Shown here in pieces: positions 62,092 through 64,000 of a stretch of DNA of 64,000 nt. Positions within the stretch are counted from its first letter, which is position 1. Each line of letters starts with the position of its first letter. The position numbers were made by a program, and so were the translations under genes. Source of the DNA: Gramella sp. AN32 (GTDB lineage: Bacteria > Bacteroidota > Bacteroidia > Flavobacteriales > Flavobacteriaceae); assembly GCF_023718305.1 (NCBI RefSeq), contig NZ_QEYO01000014.1:78728-142727 (forward strand). The letters run 5' to 3'. A model generated the notes under the pieces. That model did not search any database and was not told the DNA's origin. It saw nothing but the letters and a program-made list of their open reading frames with translations.

Positions 62092-63573
62092 ATGAAGTGG
62101 TATTTTTTATTATTCATAATTTCTTCAGTTTTAATTTTCTCTTGTAAAAACCAAGAAAATGAACATTCTTCAATTCTTCAGCAAAATGAAAATAATAGCT
62201 TCCGGCCAGAATGGGTTAAAAAAGTGGGGGCAAAAGTATATCAATTCGAGGATAGCACATATTATGTGAATAATTTTGAAGCTGTTGATGACGGTTCACA
62301 ATTAACAACGGAGGCTATTCAGAAAGCGATTGATGAATGTGCTAAAAATGGCGGTGGAATGGTAAGGTTTAAACCTGGTATATACCTCACAGGATCAGTT
62401 TTTATTAAAGAAGGTGTTCATTTCAAAATTGATGAGGGGGTTGAGATAAGAGGCAGTGAAGATATTAAAGATTACCCATTAATAGATACCCGGATTGCCG
62501 GAATAGAAATAGAATGGCCCGCGGCTTTAATAAATGTGAGAGATCAAAAAAATGTAACTATAAGTGGAGAAGGTCTGGTAGATGGTCAGGGTAAGGTCTT
62601 TTGGGATTACTATTGGAAATTACGCAAAGAATACGAACCAAAAGGATTAAGGTGGATCGTAGACTATGAGGCTCAGCGCCCCAGAACTTTTCTTATTTCC
62701 AATGCCGAAAATATATTTTTAAAAGATCTTAATATTCAAAGAGCAGGATTCTGGACGGTGCAGATACTTTATTCCAAATATGTTACCGTAGATGGAGTCA
62801 TCATAAGGAACAATATTGGCGGACACGGCCCCAGTACCGATGGAATAGACATCGATTCTTCACAATGGATACTGGTTCAAAATTGCGATATAGATTGCAA
62901 TGACGATAATTTCTGTTTAAAGGCGGGTCGTGATTGGGATGGCTTGCGTGTAGATAAACCTACAGAATATGTGGTGATTAGAGATTGTATCGCCAGAAGA
63001 GGTGCGGGATTATTTACTATAGGAAGTGAAACTTCGGGAGATATTCGCCATGTATACGTTTCTAACATTGAGGGTCTGGGAACTTCCAATGGCTTAAATA
63101 TCAAATCTGCCATGACCAGAGGAGGAACGGTAGAAGATATATATATTGAAAACATTAAAATGGATAGCGTGGGAACATTTATGGAGGTTTCTATGAACTG
63201 GAATCCGAGTTATAGTTATTCCAAATTACCGGCAAATTATGATATTGATGAGGTTCCCGAACACTGGCGTACTTTATTAAAGAGGGTGGAACCGGCTTCT
63301 AGGGGGATTCCCAAATTTCGTGATATAAGCCTTTATAATATTAAAGTGAAAAATGCCAAGCAGGCGATAAATGTAAATGGAATCGATAGTTCATTAGTAG
63401 AAAATATAACTCTGAAAGATGTTTCTATCCAGGCTGAGACTGCCGGACAAATCCATTACAGTAAAAACTGGGAGCTAGATAGAGTACACCTCAAAATTAA
63501 AGATAGTTCACAGTTGGAAATAAGGAATTCTCAAGATGTTAAATTCTCAGAATCAGTATATTATTTTAAGTAA
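62092..63573 (+). CDS. GH28 polygalacturonase-family lipoprotein
   Basis: 493 residues, lipobox IFSC (Cys18). Right-handed beta-helix of GH28: NFEAVDDGSQLTTEAIQKAIDECAKNGGGMVRFKPG at the start, Thr249-Asp250 in STDGIDID, Asp271-Asp272 in CNDDNFCLKAGRDWDG, and GAGLFTIGSETSG. It may hydrolyse galacturonan or RG-I oligomers while anchored in a membrane, complementing the soluble GH28 at 31589. It stands between the rha terminator and the kduI leader, so it is probably transcribed alone. Only a poor version of the CAG-repeat element is found upstream (62029-62045), without a matching promoter box. Confidence 0.88.
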   Translation: MKWYFLLFIISSVLIFSCKNQENEHSSILQQNENNSFRPEWVKKVGAKVYQFEDSTYYVNNFEAVDDGSQLTTEAIQKAIDECAKNGGGMVRFKPGIYLTGSVFIKEGVHFKIDEGVEIRGSEDIKDYPLIDTRIAGIEIEWPAALINVRDQKNVTISGEGLVDGQGKVFWDYYWKLRKEYEPKGLRWIVDYEAQRPRTFLISNAENIFLKDLNIQRAGFWTVQILYSKYVTVDGVIIRNNIGGHGPSTDGIDIDSSQWILVQNCDIDCNDDNFCLKAGRDWDGLRVDKPTEYVVIRDCIARRGAGLFTIGSETSGDIRHVYVSNIEGLGTSNGLNIKSAMTRGGTVEDIYIENIKMDSVGTFMEVSMNWNPSYSYSKLPANYDIDEVPEHWRTLLKRVEPASRGIPKFRDISLYNIKVKNAKQAINVNGIDSSLVENITLKDVSIQAETAGQIHYSKNWELDRVHLKIKDSSQLEIRNSQDVKFSESVYYFK

Positions 63574-63585
63574 TAGGCTTTAAGC

Positions 63586-63609
63586 AATCCTTAGAACTCT
63601 CCAAGGATT
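63586..63609 (+). terminator. Possible weak terminator after the GH28 lipoprotein gene
   Basis: Perfect 7-bp arms AATCCTT (63586-63592) and AAGGATT (63603-63609) around a 10-nt loop, but no clear T tract directly behind. Confidence 0.4.
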
Positions 63610-63663
63610 AAGTCGCTTATATTACTTTAATATTCATTCTAAGACAGTGTATTCTCTCATTAG

Positions 63664-63708
63664 CAGTATAGAGCAGGACAGTGAAACTCCACCTAATTAT
63701 TACCTTGA
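63664..63708 (+). promoter_or_regulatory. CAG-repeat operator plus promoter upstream of kduI
   Basis: CAGTATAGAGCAGGACA (63664-63680), then exactly 20 nt, then TACCTTGA (63701-63708), which keeps the TAnnTT part of the -7 box. The leader to kduI is 141 nt. Confidence 0.58.
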
Positions 63709-63809
63709 AGAGAATTCATTTGATAATTAAAACATTCGTATACGTTGCAATTCCCAAATTTTAATGCTTAAAAATTTGAGGAAACACCAATAATTAAAAA
63801 AAAACATTA

Positions 63810-63827
63810 CAATCGCGTAATCGATTG
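63810..63827. promoter_or_regulatory. Inverted repeat in the kduI leader, candidate LacI-type operator
   Basis: CAATCG (63810-63815) and CGATTG (63822-63827) are inverted repeats 6 nt apart, and an AATCGATT core lies at 63819-63826, the same core as in the palindrome before the third susC. It is 22 nt before the kduI start codon. Confidence 0.5.
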
Positions 63828-63849
63828 CATAATTATAAACTTAAAAAAT

Positions 63850-64000
63850 ATGACAAAATCAGAATTTAGATACGCACATCATCCCGAAGATGTAAAAAAA
63901 TATACGACACAAGAATTAAGAGATCATTTTTTGATCCCGGAGCTATTCAAAAAAAATGAAATTAACCTTACCTATACGATGTACGACCGGTATATAGCAG
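63850..64000 (+). CDS. kduI: 5-keto-4-deoxyuronate isomerase, N-terminal fragment (3' end outside window)
   Basis: The ATG at 63850 opens 50 codons to the window edge. The peptide reads RYAHHPEDVKKYTTQELRDHFLIPELF...YTMYDRYIA, colinear with the start of E. coli KduI (S-A-H, Q-G-L-R-N-E-F-L, Y-x-x-x-D-R). KduI isomerises the 4-deoxy-5-keto-uronate that arises from unsaturated galacturonate released by GH105 and PL22, so it is the entry to the KDG pathway. There is no signal peptide; the enzyme is cytoplasmic. The leader carries a CAG-repeat element and a palindromic operator candidate. Downstream uronate genes (kduD and others) are expected to the right. Confidence 0.9.
   Translation, partial: MTKSEFRYAHHPEDVKKYTTQELRDHFLIPELFKKNEINLTYTMYDRYIA

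Noticed and set aside
1..64000. CRISPR arrays, insertion sequences, transposases, phage genes, tRNA or rRNA genes.
   Set aside because: None seen on either strand. Short open frames antisense to the large enzymes have no leader, context or recognisable product and are treated as chance.
1..64000. Hybrid two-component (HTCS) or ECF sigma/anti-sigma regulators typical of such loci.
   Set aside because: No such gene could be found in the window; the only regulator gene is the GntR-type one at 53323-54369. One could lie outside the edges.

Overview
The window looks like a chromosomal segment of a marine-type Flavobacteriia/Bacteroidetes bacterium. The evidence is three SusC/SusD outer-membrane pairs, many lipoproteins with an S-C lipobox, a type IX secretion sorting domain, TAnnTTTG-like promoter boxes, AT-rich DNA (mid-30s to low-40s % G+C by eye) and few Shine-Dalgarno sequences. 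I cannot name the genus from sequence alone. Essentially the whole window is one pectin / rhamnogalacturonan-I (RG-I) utilisation superlocus joined to an L-rhamnose catabolic operon.

Layout. (1) 1-13281, + strand: the end of a SusC, its SusD, two tandem fasciclin-domain lipoproteins, a second SusC/SusD pair, a hairpin terminator, and a DUF5703 putative glycosidase. (2) 13282-27294, +: a regulated leader, a third SusC/SusD pair, a terminator, then PL22, PL11, PL26, DUF4861, DUF6250 and a CBM9-like/PKD protein. (3) 27295-34250, +: GH105, GH43, a second PL22, RhaM mutarotase, GH28 and GH43. (4) 34251-40057, +: a long leader, a PL4-type lyase with a T9SS tail, and an unrecognised 860-aa secreted protein. 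(5) 53227-40112, - strand: one compact operon of SASA esterase, CE12, GH2, a tandem CE12, GH2 and GH115. (6) A GntR-type regulator (-) divergent from rhaEW-rhaI-rhaB-lldD-permease (+, 54543-61967). (7) A GH28 lipoprotein, then the first 50 codons of kduI at the right edge.

How the genes work together (family knowledge plus inference). Surface SusC/D complexes import RG-I oligosaccharides. Esterases remove acetyl groups, and GH2, GH43 and GH115 trim galactan, arabinan and glucuronate side chains. PL4, PL11 and PL26 cut the Rha-GalA backbone, and GH28 and PL22 handle galacturonan. GH105 releases unsaturated galacturonate from rhamnose. Rhamnose is mutarotated, isomerised, phosphorylated, split and oxidised to DHAP plus lactate, and lactate is oxidised by the FMN enzyme. 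The unsaturated uronate goes to KduI.

The most interesting signal is regulatory. Six transcription-unit starts share a 17-nt element (CAGnn-YAKnn-CRGGAYR, with CAT in place of the first triplet at one site), followed by exactly 20 nt and then a TAnnTT promoter box. This links the polysaccharide operons, the rhamnose operon and kduI into one apparent regulon. Two of these leaders also carry an AATCGATT palindrome downstream of the predicted start of transcription.
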